Assembly: GCA_963708095.1 (NCBI GenBank)
Contig: OY970182.1
Coordinates: 4,464,001-4,528,000 of the forward strand
DNA length: 64,000 nt
From: JAJZVS01 sp963708095
GTDB taxonomy: Bacteria; Pseudomonadota; Alphaproteobacteria; Acetobacterales; Acetobacteraceae
Direction of reading: 5' to 3'
The position numbers were made by a program, and so were the translations under genes. The notes below the pieces were generated by a model, which worked only from the letters and a program-made list of their open reading frames with translations, did not search any database and had not been told where the DNA came from. This document shows, piece by piece, positions 41,721 to 50,007 of the stretch (its first letter is position 1; the number at the start of each line of letters is the position of its first letter).

Positions 41721-42284
41721 TCAGCGCGCGCGCTTGAGCAGCAGGCGCACCGATCCCGGGTTGGCGGCGTGCGGGTGCGCCGCCGCCAGGATCAGCGGGC
41801 GCAGTTCCGGCTGGTTGAGCCAGAGCGGGAACTCACGGCGGATGGTGCCGCCCTTTTCGCCGCTCCCGCGGCCGGTGATCACCTCGACGCAGCGGACCTG
41901 GTTCGCGGCAGCGCTATAGAGGAACGCCCGCAGCGCGTGGTAGGCGCGCTCGGCCGTATAGCCGTGCAGGTCGAGTTTTTGGGTGGCGACAAGGCGGCCG
42001 GACCGGAAGCGCTGCCAGCTGGCGGCATCGAGCCCCGGCGGTGCACTGCCGACGTCGAGCGCCGGGCGCGGTGCGGGAGCCGCACGCAGTGCCCGGCGCG
42101 TGTCCTGCGCCGATGCGTCCGGCCGGCCGCCGGTGGTGGCGGCCGGTGCCGCGCCGTTCTGCGCGTCCACGGCCGGCGCTTCGGGCGGCAGGCGGCCGGG
42201 CAGGGGCCGGACCAGCCGGGCAAAGCGCAGCCACTCGGCACGGTCGGCCTCGGTCAGGCGGGACTTGGCGGCGCGATGCGTCAC
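41721..42284 (-). CDS. Smr-domain protein
   Basis: 187-residue protein with a C-terminal Smr (small MutS-related) domain, a DNA/RNA endonuclease fold: LDLHGYTAERAYHALRAFL provides the LDLHG motif and CVEVITGRGSG the GxGxxG motif, followed by LRPLILAAAHPHAANPGSVRLLLKR. The N-terminal half is Ala/Pro-rich and low-complexity apart from RLTEADRAEWLRFARLV, a segment common in short alphaproteobacterial Smr proteins. Function in the cell unknown. Confidence 0.92.
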   Translation of the reverse strand: MTHRAAKSRLTEADRAEWLRFARLVRPLPGRLPPEAPAVDAQNGAAPAATTGGRPDASAQDTRRALRAAPAPRPALDVGSAPPGLDAASWQRFRSGRLVATQKLDLHGYTAERAYHALRAFLYSAAANQVRCVEVITGRGSGEKGGTIRREFPLWLNQPELRPLILAAAHPHAANPGSVRLLLKRAR

Positions 42285-42413
42285 GCGGGCAGCCTTGGGG
42301 CGGGTGAACGGGCAGCCCCCACGCGGTCGGCGCGCAACGCCGCTCAGGCGGAGAGCCTGCCCCTCATAGCCCGGGCCGGCGGTCCGCGCGACGCGCCGGT
42401 TAGGTCAAGCGGC

Positions 42414-42530
42414 TCAGGACGTATGCTGCGTGCAGGCCGCGGCGGGCGATGCGGCGACCCCGGCGGCCAGGACCGCGACGCCGGACAGGCCGGCAAGCAG
42501 GGCGAACGCCAGAACAACGCGCTTCAGCAT
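42414..42530 (-). CDS. 38-residue secreted or membrane peptide
   Basis: A tiny protein of mainly signal-peptide sequence (MLKRVVLAFALLAGLSGVAV, then VLAAGVAASPAAACTQHTS). AAGGAGG five bases before the ATG is a near-ideal ribosome site, which is the main reason to accept it. It may be an entericidin-like or signal-peptide-only protein; the single Cys near the end could be a lipidation or disulfide site. Unrecognised otherwise. It is divergent from the DUF1328 gene. Confidence 0.6.
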   Translation of the reverse strand: MLKRVVLAFALLAGLSGVAVLAAGVAASPAAACTQHTS

Positions 42531-42807
42531 GGGAGCCTCCTTTTCTGAGGGCGGGCCGAGCATAAGGAGATTTCTGCTCTTTGCCAATCCTCGCGCCCCC
42601 GACGCGCCGGTATGCGCGAGAACGTGAACAGATCGCCACCGAGACGAGCGGCGCCTGCGCCGCTCTTGGGCGGCCGCGGCTGCAGGGGGGGCCGCCGGTG
42701 CCCGGTCGCACGCGGTTTTGAACGGGGTCGTCACATTTCCACCCCCGGTCGACACCACAGTAACAATTACCAGGCCGCGCCGCGGTCAGATGAACTGGAG
42801 CACCATG

Positions 42808-42981
42808 ATGCTGAGACTGGCACTGTTCTTCTTCGTGATTTCCCTGGTCGCCGCCCTGTTCGGCTTCACCGGGATCTCGGTCGCCACGGCGGAGATCGCG
42901 CGCCTGCTGTTCTATGTGGCGATCGTCATCTTCCTGGTGCTGCTGATCGCCGGACTTGTGACGGGTGCAACCTTGTTCTGA
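42808..42981 (+). CDS. DUF1328 small membrane protein (YtjA-like)
   Basis: 57-residue protein with two membrane helices, matching the DUF1328 pattern: MLRLALFFFVISLVAALFGF, GISVATAEIARLLFY, then a second hydrophobic helix. GGAG seven bases before the ATG at 42808 and the family's usual MLRWAL start decide this over ATGs at 42790 and 42805. Members are often general-stress induced; function unknown. Confidence 0.85.
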   Translation: MLRLALFFFVISLVAALFGFTGISVATAEIARLLFYVAIVIFLVLLIAGLVTGATLF

Positions 42982-43062
42982 TGCGTTTGCCGGGGGCGCG
43001 CCTCCTGCGGGCCATGCGCCGCGCCGCGCCCCGGCGGGACGCGGCCCCGCCCGCAGGCCCGG

Positions 43063-43803
43063 CTACGCCGCCCAGCGCCCGGCGGCTGCCCGGTCGGCGA
43101 GCCAGATCAGCCGCCCCTGCGGGCGCAGCCGAGCCGCCGGCACGTCGCCTTCCTTCCCGCTCAGGATGGCATCCAGCATCGCCCGCTTGCCCCCCCCGGA
43201 GACCAGGAACACGACCGTCCGGGCACTCTCCAGCACCGGATAGGTGAGCGTGATGCGCGCTTCCGGCCGTCCCTCGGTGACCGGGATTGCCCAGCGCCGG
43301 CGCTCATCAAGCAGCGCCACCTGGCCCGGCAGCAGGGAGGCGGTATGTCCGTCATCGCCCATGCCGAGCAGGCAGAGATCGAAGAACGGGCGGTCGGGCG
43401 CCAGGGTCGCGGCGCCGTAGAGCCGCTGCAACGTCTGTTCGTACGCCTGCGCAGCCGCTTCTACCGTCATCCCCGCGAACGGCACCGGATGGGCCTGCGG
43501 CCGGTCGCGATCGAGCCGGTCCAGCAAGGCCGCGCGGATCATGCCGAAATTGCTGTCCGGATCGTCCGGCGCAACGAAACGCTCGTCGCCCAGCACCAGA
43601 TCGATCCGCGACCACGGCAGGTCCGCCCGGTAGGGCGGGGCGGCAAGGCGCTGGTAGAGCGGGCGCGGCGTCGATCCGCCGGCGAGCCCGATCACGCAGC
43701 GCGACCCGGCCGCGCGCGCCGCCTCCGCGAACAGCGCCGCTCCGGCTTCGGCGAGCGCGGCGGCATCGGCCGCGACCCGAAGTTCGCCGTGCGCGGGCGT
43801 CAC
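43063..43803 (-). CDS. pgl: 6-phosphogluconolactonase
   Basis: 246-residue DevB-type lactonase of the oxidative pentose phosphate/Entner-Doudoroff route, hydrolysing 6-phosphogluconolactone. GLAGGSTPRPLYQRLA, WSRIDLVLGDERFVAPDDPDSN and LCLLGMGDDGHTASLLPG are the family signatures. It overlaps the stop of the upstream HAD phosphatase by 4 bases. No zwf or edd is in the window. Confidence 0.95.
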   Translation of the reverse strand: MTPAHGELRVAADAAALAEAGAALFAEAARAAGSRCVIGLAGGSTPRPLYQRLAAPPYRADLPWSRIDLVLGDERFVAPDDPDSNFGMIRAALLDRLDRDRPQAHPVPFAGMTVEAAAQAYEQTLQRLYGAATLAPDRPFFDLCLLGMGDDGHTASLLPGQVALLDERRRWAIPVTEGRPEARITLTYPVLESARTVVFLVSGGGKRAMLDAILSGKEGDVPAARLRPQGRLIWLADRAAAGRWAA

Positions 43804-44621
43804 GGCCGCGCGCCTTGCAGGATGAAGCGGCGCATCGCCTTGGCGAAGCCGTCTTCCTCGTTGCTGTCGGTCACGTGCTGCGCCTGCTGTTTCACCTTGT
43901 CCTCCGCGTTGCCCATCGCGATCGAAACGCCGGCGCGACGGAACATCGCGACGTCGTTCGGCATGTCGCCGATCGCGGCGATGCGCTCCCGCGCGATGCC
44001 GGTTCGTTCCGACAGCATGTCCACCACTGCGCCCTTGTTCGCCTGTGCGTGGGTGATGTCGAGATAATAGGGCTGCGAGAGGGACGCGACGACACCCTCC
44101 CCCAGCGCCGTTGCCGCCGCCTCGGCGCAGGCCGCCATGCGCGCCGCATCGTCGGTGACGCCGACGATCTTGACCACTTTCTGCGCCGTGCCGGCGGCGA
44201 GGTCGGGCAGAACCTCGGGCGGGAACTGCACGGTGCGGGTCTCGCGCTCGACATGCGGGGCGGCGGCGTGGCGCACCAGCCAGCGGGTCTGGGTGTAGAC
44301 CCAGGCGTCGAGCCCGTGCCGGTCCAGCAGTTCCATCGCGCGGGCGACGGCGGCGGAGGGCAGGTCGTGTGAGTCAAGGACGGTTTTGAGGTCGGGCGCG
44401 ACCAGCACGCCGCCGTTGAAGCCGGCGATGGGCGTCGCGATCGCGAGCGGTTCGATGAGCATCGCCATGCCGCGCGGCGGCCGGCCGCTGGTGACGGCGA
44501 AGCCGATCCCGGCGCGGTGGAGTTCGGCCACGGCTTCGCGCGCCGCCTGGGTCAGCACCTTCTCCTGGGTGACGAGGGTGCCGTCGACGTCGGCGAGGAC
44601 GAGGGCGATGTCGTGGGGCAT
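43800..44621 (-). CDS. HAD-superfamily Cof-type phosphatase
   Basis: 273-residue haloacid dehalogenase phosphatase of the Cof (class IIB) group. Motif I LVLADVDGTLVT, motif II FAVTSGRPP, a cap domain, and motif III/IV IAAIGDMPNDVAMFRRAG followed by GNAEDKVKQQA. Substrate is probably a sugar phosphate; coupling to pgl (4-base overlap) hints at a role near the pentose phosphate pathway. The start MPHDIAL at 44621 is the first with proper motif I context. Confidence 0.9.
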   Translation of the reverse strand: MPHDIALVLADVDGTLVTQEKVLTQAAREAVAELHRAGIGFAVTSGRPPRGMAMLIEPLAIATPIAGFNGGVLVAPDLKTVLDSHDLPSAAVARAMELLDRHGLDAWVYTQTRWLVRHAAAPHVERETRTVQFPPEVLPDLAAGTAQKVVKIVGVTDDAARMAACAEAAATALGEGVVASLSQPYYLDITHAQANKGAVVDMLSERTGIARERIAAIGDMPNDVAMFRRAGVSIAMGNAEDKVKQQAQHVTDSNEEDGFAKAMRRFILQGARP

Positions 44622-44883
44622 GGGGCAGGATCCTTGGTTCGGGCGGGGCGTGTCCGGGAGATGGTCGGGCGCGGCCGGGACTGCATGCGGATCGGCGGGG
44701 GCAGGGCGGCCGCTGACAGGATCGTGATCGGGTGCCGCGGGTCGGGCGGCGGGCGATAACAGGCTGCGTTGCTCATGGGGCCGGCGCCACACGAAAGGCA
44801 CGGAGACAGAGGGGGACGAAGAGGCGCACCACGATAAAGGCAGTGTCTCTTTCCGACGCCACCTTCCGGGCGGGGGATGGCAG

Positions 44884-46140
44884 CTACCGGTGCGGTACGG
44901 CTGCGTCTGGTGTCGAAGTCCTCCCCGCGCGCGCCACCCCCGAAGCCTCCAGCGCCGCCACCCGCGCCGCGTCCCACCCGATCGCCTCCAGCACTTCCCG
45001 CGTATGCTCCCCCAGCCCCGGCGCCGGTCGCCGCAGTCGCCCCGGCGTCTCCGACAGGCGCGGGATCACGTTGTGCATCAGCACCGAACCCGCCTCCGAA
45101 TCCGGCGCCTCCACCAGCACGCCCCGCGCCGCCACGTGCGGATCGTCGATGAACTGGTCGATCTCGTACACCGCCGCCGCCGTCACTTCCGCCGCCCCGA
45201 ACACCGCCAGGTTCTCCTCCAGGGTGCGCGCGGCAATGAACGCGGCGATCGGCGCCTCGCACGCGTCGATGTTGCGCACCCGGTCGGTATTCGTACGGAA
45301 CCGCGGATCCTCGATCATGTCCGCCCGCCCGATCGCCCGGAACAGCCGTTCCGCCATCGTCTGCATGGACGCGGAAATCGCCACATACCGCCCGTCCTTC
45401 GTCGCCCACACGTTCCGCGGCGAGGTGGTGTTCGACCGGCTGCCGAGCCGCTGCGGCTTCTCCCCGCTGGTGCGGTAGATCGCCGCGTCCGGCCCCAGGA
45501 TGGACGCGATCGGGTCCAGCAGCGGCAGGTCGATCACCTGGCCGCGCCCGCCGCGCTCCGCCACCCGCAGCGCCACCATCACCGCGTAGGCGCCGTAGAG
45601 GCCCGCGACCATGTCCGCCATCGCCAGCGGCGGCAGCACCGGCGCGCGGTCGGCGAAGCCGTTCTTGGCGGCGAACCCGCTCATGCCCTCCACCAGCGAG
45701 CCGAACCCCGGCCGGTCGCGATACGGCCCCTCCTGGCCGAAGCCGGACACCCGTACGATCACCAGCGCCGGGTTGCGCGCGTGCAGCACGTCCGGGCCGA
45801 GCCCCATCTGCTCCAACGTCCCCGGCCGGTAGTTCTCGATCAGCACCTGGCTGGCGCAAGCGAGGTCGAGCAGCGCCGCCCGCCCTTCCGGCGCGCGCAG
45901 GCTCAGCGCCAGGCTTTTCTTGTTGCGCGCATAGACCTTCCAGTAGAGGCTCTGCCCCTTCACCCGCCAGGCGCGCAGCGGATCGCCTTTGTCCGGGTCC
46001 TCGACCTTGATCACCTCGGCACCCTGGTCGGCGAGTTGCAGGCTCAGCATGTTGCCCGCGACCAGGCGGGAGAGGTCGATCGCGCGCACGCCGTCGAGCG
46101 GGGCAGGCGCATCCGGATCGAATGTGACACGAGAAATCAT
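44884..46140 (-). CDS. CaiB/BaiF family CoA transferase
   Basis: 418-residue class III CoA transferase. VRAIDLSRLVAGNMLSLQLADQGAEVIKVEDP, LIENYRPGTLEQMGLG, VRVSGFGQEGPYRDRPGFGSLVEGMSG and the C-terminal PGLGEHTREVLEAIGW are the family blocks; the catalytic Asp would be in MADMVAGLYG. The start at 46140 is where homology begins; a long open antisense frame continues upstream across the riboswitch and btuB and is not part of the gene. Substrate unknown; no partner acyl-CoA gene adjoins it. Confidence 0.92.
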   Translation of the reverse strand: MISRVTFDPDAPAPLDGVRAIDLSRLVAGNMLSLQLADQGAEVIKVEDPDKGDPLRAWRVKGQSLYWKVYARNKKSLALSLRAPEGRAALLDLACASQVLIENYRPGTLEQMGLGPDVLHARNPALVIVRVSGFGQEGPYRDRPGFGSLVEGMSGFAAKNGFADRAPVLPPLAMADMVAGLYGAYAVMVALRVAERGGRGQVIDLPLLDPIASILGPDAAIYRTSGEKPQRLGSRSNTTSPRNVWATKDGRYVAISASMQTMAERLFRAIGRADMIEDPRFRTNTDRVRNIDACEAPIAAFIAARTLEENLAVFGAAEVTAAAVYEIDQFIDDPHVAARGVLVEAPDSEAGSVLMHNVIPRLSETPGRLRRPAPGLGEHTREVLEAIGWDAARVAALEASGVARAGRTSTPDAAVPHR

Positions 46141-46185
46141 TGCGGGCAGTTGTCCTGGACGTGAAGGCCGCTTAGTCTCCGCCCA

Positions 46186-46402
46186 GATGCCGGTGCCCCG
46201 CAAGGGCTGAAACGGGAACGCGAACGGGCCGAGGCCCATCCCGGAATGGGGATGCGCCGGGGCTCCAGGCGCGGCTGCCCCCGCAACTGTCAGCGGCGAG
46301 CCGGGTTCCATCGTGCCATTGTCCCTGGGGCCATTGCCCCCGTACCGGGGGCGAGAAGGCGGAACCCGGCACCGACCCGCGAGCCAGGAGACCGGCCGGC
46401 AT
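46186..46402 (+). ncRNA. Cobalamin (AdoCbl) riboswitch
   Basis: Leader RNA of btuB. Conserved blocks are visible in order: GGTGCCCCGCAAGGGCTGAA and ACGGGAA near the 5' end, GCGGCTGCCCCCGCAACTGT in the core (the B12-box region), and CGCGAGCCAGGAGACCGGCC near the 3' end. The closing stem pairs ATGCCGGT (46187) with the CCGGCCGGCAT end (46402). An insertion arm with a GGGGCC/CCCCGTACCGGGG hairpin separates the last two blocks. It starts 46 bases before the divergent CoA transferase start and lies 125 bases before btuB, where it should shut off translation or transcription when cobalamin is plentiful. Confidence 0.93.
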
Positions 46403-46527
46403 CGAGACTGTGCGCAGGCGCCGGGCGGGGTGTACCGGGGCAGCGGGTGAACACCCGTAGGCGGCCGTCGTCCATCGAGACGGGGCCGCGCGCACGCGAT
46501 CGCGGTCCCATGCCTACGGAGAACCGC

Positions 46528-48573
46528 ATGCGACTGGCCTTGATGAGACCGGCCTCGATAAGACTGGCTGTGACCCGGCTGGCCCTGGCTTCGCTTCCCG
46601 TCACGCTCCTGCTGCTGGCTGCGGCGTCCCCGGGCCGTGCCCAGGAGACCGCCCTGCCGCAGGCCGGCGCCGCCCTGTCCCCGGTCGTCGTCACTGCCAC
46701 CCGTGTGCCGACCGCAGCCGCCGACATCCCCGCCGGCGTCACCGTCATCACCCGCGCGGAGATGGAACAGCGCGGCGACAACACGCTCACCGACGCGCTC
46801 GCCGTGGTGCCCGGCCTCAGGGTGTCGCAATCCGGCGGCCCGGGCGGCAACGCCAGCGTGTTCATCCGCGGCACCAATTCCGACGCCGTGCTGGTGTTGC
46901 GCGACGGCATGCCGATCAACGATTCGGCCAATTCGTCGGGAGCGTTCAATTTCGGCGTCGATACGCTGGCGGATGTGGAACGCATTGAGATCATCCGCGG
47001 GCCGATGGCCGCGCTCTACGGCTCGGGCGCGATCGGCGGCGTGATCAACATCATCACCCTGCGCGGGCACCGGCCCGGCGTGCATCTGTCCACCGACCTC
47101 GCCGGCGGTTACCCGCAGCAGATCCGGGGCAGCGCGGCGCTGACCGGAACCGGCGCGGGTTTCGACTACGCGCTGGTCGCGCAGAGCGAGTCGCTGCAAG
47201 GCTTCGATACCACTCCGCAGCGGATGTCGATCTACACCGGCACGCCGGACGGCTACCGCGACCATCTGGCGACCTTGAACCTCGGCTATACCCCGATTCC
47301 CGGCACCCGCTTCTCCCTGCTGCTGCGTGCGCACCAGGCGATCTACGGCTTCAACGCGCTCGGCAGCCCGACGTTCGACGACGCGAACTCCACCGGGCGC
47401 GACGCGAGCCTGCTCGGGCGGATCGGCGTGCATACGCTGCTTGCGGGCGGGGTGTGGGAGACGGGGTTGTTCCTCGGCCGGCTGCAGGACGACCGGCAGT
47501 ACACGGAAGCCCTGAACCCGGCCGACCCGAACCAGGCCAGCAACGATTCGCGCTACCATGGCTACCGCACCGACCTGCAATGGAACAACACGCTGCACCT
47601 GTCGGACCTGTTCACCTCGTCCGTGCTGTCGCGCGCCGATCTGACGTTCGGCTACGAGCGGACCGCGGACAGCGCCAAGGTGCGCGTCACCTCCGCCGCC
47701 GACGGGTTTCCCTACGCCGAGAGCGCCGATGCCTCGATGACCGACGATGCGGTCTATGCCGGAATGCAGGGGCGGCTGTGGCGGCGGCTCATGCTGACCG
47801 CGCAGATACGCCAGGATGCGGTGCTGAACGACCATCCGCTCACCTGGCGGCTCGGCGCCGTGCTCGACGTGGCGGCGCTGCACACCCGCTTCAAGGCGGC
47901 CTACGGCACCGCGTTCCGCGCGCCGTCGCTGTTCGACCGCTTCGGCGTGGATTCATTTGGCTATGTCGGCAATCCCGACCTGCTGCCGGAACGCGCCCAG
48001 GGGTGGGAGGTCGGCTTCACCACCACCCTGCCGGCGCTTGGTCGGCCCGATTTCCTGGCGTTCGGCGCCACCTATTTCAACGAGCAGATCGACAACCTGA
48101 TCGTCGCCGTGTTTACCCCGGTCGATACCGCCGAGAACATCGGCTCGGCGCATATCCAGGGGGTGGAGACGACGCTCGCGCTGCATCCCGCGCGCTGGCT
48201 CGCTCTCGATGCGAACTGGACCTACACGCAGCCGGAGGACGCCGATACGGGCACCTTGCTGCTGCGCCGGCCGCAGAACACCGCGGCGGCGGATGCACGG
48301 ATCACACCGCTGCCGGCGCTGACGATCGTGCCCGAACTGCAATTCACCGGCGCGTTCCAGGACTATCTGAACGACAACAGCGGCTTCAGCACGGGGACCA
48401 TCGGCACGTCCGGTCAGGGGCTGATCGTCAACCTGACGATCACCTACCGGGTCACGCCGCGGGCGCGGCTCTATCTCAACGCCACCAACCTGTTCGACTC
48501 CCGGTTCGAGCCGGTGAACGGCTACCAGACGCCGGGTGCGCAGGTGATCGCCGGGGTGCGGCTCTCGCTCTGA
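46528..48573 (+). CDS. btuB: TonB-dependent vitamin B12 receptor BtuB
   Basis: 681-residue outer-membrane receptor. After a signal peptide ending at ASPGRAQ, the TonB box lies in LSPVVVTATR, then the plug domain (GVTVITRAEMEQRGDNTLTD, FIRGTNSDAVLVLRDGMPIND, ERIEIIRGPMAALYGSGAIGGVINI) and a 22-strand beta barrel (AYGTAFRAPSLFDRFG, YLNATNLFDSRFEPVNGY). GGAG six bases before the ATG at 46528 favours this start over the ATG at 46510. The cobalamin riboswitch upstream confirms the substrate class. Confidence 0.95.
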   Translation: MRLALMRPASIRLAVTRLALASLPVTLLLLAAASPGRAQETALPQAGAALSPVVVTATRVPTAAADIPAGVTVITRAEMEQRGDNTLTDALAVVPGLRVSQSGGPGGNASVFIRGTNSDAVLVLRDGMPINDSANSSGAFNFGVDTLADVERIEIIRGPMAALYGSGAIGGVINIITLRGHRPGVHLSTDLAGGYPQQIRGSAALTGTGAGFDYALVAQSESLQGFDTTPQRMSIYTGTPDGYRDHLATLNLGYTPIPGTRFSLLLRAHQAIYGFNALGSPTFDDANSTGRDASLLGRIGVHTLLAGGVWETGLFLGRLQDDRQYTEALNPADPNQASNDSRYHGYRTDLQWNNTLHLSDLFTSSVLSRADLTFGYERTADSAKVRVTSAADGFPYAESADASMTDDAVYAGMQGRLWRRLMLTAQIRQDAVLNDHPLTWRLGAVLDVAALHTRFKAAYGTAFRAPSLFDRFGVDSFGYVGNPDLLPERAQGWEVGFTTTLPALGRPDFLAFGATYFNEQIDNLIVAVFTPVDTAENIGSAHIQGVETTLALHPARWLALDANWTYTQPEDADTGTLLLRRPQNTAAADARITPLPALTIVPELQFTGAFQDYLNDNSGFSTGTIGTSGQGLIVNLTITYRVTPRARLYLNATNLFDSRFEPVNGYQTPGAQVIAGVRLSL

Positions 48574-48746
48574 ACGGCGGGTGCGGCCGGGCCACACGCG
48601 TTCCGCTCGGCGGGGCGCGGGTGAGGTTGGGCTCCGCGCGGAAGCGGGCCGGCCGCCGGAGCGGCCCGTCCGCAGCCACTCCGGGGCCCGCGCCTTGCCG
48701 CCTTCCGCCCGCTGCTTATGCTGGGCGGCGAAGCGGAGGAACCCCC

Positions 48747-49496
48747 ATGACCCAGGACGAAATCGCAGCCGCGGCCCGGTTGCTGGCGCAGGCCCGCCGC
48801 GGCGGCCCGTTGCTCGCCGCGCTCCCCATGGCACCCGGCTCGATCGCCGAGGCACACGCGATCCAGGACGCCACCGCCGCGGTGCTCGGCGACCCGGTCG
48901 GCGGCTTCAAGGCTGCCGCGGTGGGCGATGACGCGCCGACCCGCGGCCTGATCTACGCGCGCACCATCCGCCCCGCCCCGGCGCGCATCCCGGCGGCCGA
49001 AGTGCCGCTGTGCGGCGTGGAAGGGGAGGTGGCGTTCCACTTCACCCGCGACCTGCCGCCCCGCGCTGCGCCCTATACGCGCGAGGAAGTCGGAGCCGCG
49101 ATGGAGGCCTGCGCCGCCATCGAAGTGATCACCAGCCGCTACCAGGACCAGGCGCAGCGCTCGACCCTGGAGAAGCTGGCCGATTGCGTCAGCAACGGCG
49201 CCTTCGTCCACGCCGCCCCGGTCGCCGACTGGCGCGGCCTCGATCTCGCCAACATCCATGTCATCCTTCAGGTGAACGGCGAGACGGTGGTGGACCAGAA
49301 CGGCGGCAACCCGAGCGGCGACCCGCTGAAAGTCGCGACCGCGCTCGCCAACATGCTGCGCGACGGGCAGGGCATTCGAGCGGGGCAGTTCGCCACCTGC
49401 GGCACGTTCACCGGTTTGCGTTTCCTCAAGCCGGGCGATACCTGCATTGCGCGGTTCGCAGGGCTCGGGACGGCGGAAGTGACGTTTGTCCCCTGA
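48747..49496 (+). CDS. 2-keto-4-pentenoate hydratase/FAH family protein
   Basis: 249-residue protein of the fumarylacetoacetate hydrolase/2-hydroxypenta-2,4-dienoate hydratase (MhpD) family. IPAAEVPLCGVEGEVAFHF carries the metal-binding Glu pair, and AIEVITSRY, LADCVSNGAFVHAAPV and ATCGTFTGLRFLKPGDTCIARF are typical. Probably a hydratase or decarboxylase acting on a 2-keto acid. GGAGGA seven bases upstream supports the start. No other aromatic-degradation gene adjoins it, so its pathway is unknown. Confidence 0.85.
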   Translation: MTQDEIAAAARLLAQARRGGPLLAALPMAPGSIAEAHAIQDATAAVLGDPVGGFKAAAVGDDAPTRGLIYARTIRPAPARIPAAEVPLCGVEGEVAFHFTRDLPPRAAPYTREEVGAAMEACAAIEVITSRYQDQAQRSTLEKLADCVSNGAFVHAAPVADWRGLDLANIHVILQVNGETVVDQNGGNPSGDPLKVATALANMLRDGQGIRAGQFATCGTFTGLRFLKPGDTCIARFAGLGTAEVTFVP

Positions 49497-49595
49497 TGCG
49501 TGCTGGGAGGGGGGTTGGAACGCTGCCGGCCCGCCCCAAATCCCCCCGATGCTGTCGGGATGTGCCGCCAGCGGGACTCGAGTGGAGAGGCAAAC

Positions 49596-49886
49596 ATGAA
49601 ACGCCTGATCATCGCAACGGCGACAGCGGCTGGTCTCGTGCTCGGCGGCGCCAGCTTGGCGTTGGCGGCCAACCCCGACCAGACCTACCAGGGCGCCGGC
49701 GGCAACGGCTCGTCCGCGATCAACAATGGGCAGACCTACGGCGGCGTGGGCGGTAACGGCTCGGCGGCGCTGAAGGCCGGCGAGACCTACACCGGCGCGG
49801 GCGGCAACGGGTCCGCGACGCTGAACAATGGCCAGACCTACAGCGGCGTCGGCGGCAATGGCTCCGCTACCAAGAAGCAGCAGTAG
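49596..49886 (+). CDS. Secreted protein with four GGNG repeats
   Basis: 96-residue protein: signal peptide (MKRLIIATATAAGLVLGGAS, cut after SLALA), then four copies of a 19-21 residue unit of the form QTYxGxGGNGSxxLNNG and a KKQQ tail. The DNA repeats are imperfect, so the repeats are old enough to diverge in synonymous and small-residue positions. GGAGAGG five bases before the ATG is a strong ribosome site. The GGNG ending also occurs in the 41-residue peptide at 25080. It may be an adhesive or surface repeat protein; not a recognised family. Confidence 0.75.
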   Translation: MKRLIIATATAAGLVLGGASLALAANPDQTYQGAGGNGSSAINNGQTYGGVGGNGSAALKAGETYTGAGGNGSATLNNGQTYSGVGGNGSATKKQQ

Positions 49887-50007
49887 GCTTGCCCGCCGCG
49901 GGGACCGGAGCGGACATGCTCCGGCCCTGATCGGCGGCACTCTGCCGCTCGCACGGAGCGTGATTCGCCCGTGCCCGATCCCGGCGGGGCTCCTGCGGCT
50001 GCGTTCG

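Noticed and set aside
46141..47883. Possible N-terminal extension of the CoA transferase by about 580 residues
   Set aside because: It would cross the riboswitch and run antisense to btuB; homology to CaiB begins at 46140.
49670..49886. Regular repeats resembling a CRISPR array
   Set aside because: The units are coding, about 57-63 bases, without constant repeat and variable spacer; they lie in a gene with a signal peptide and ribosome site.
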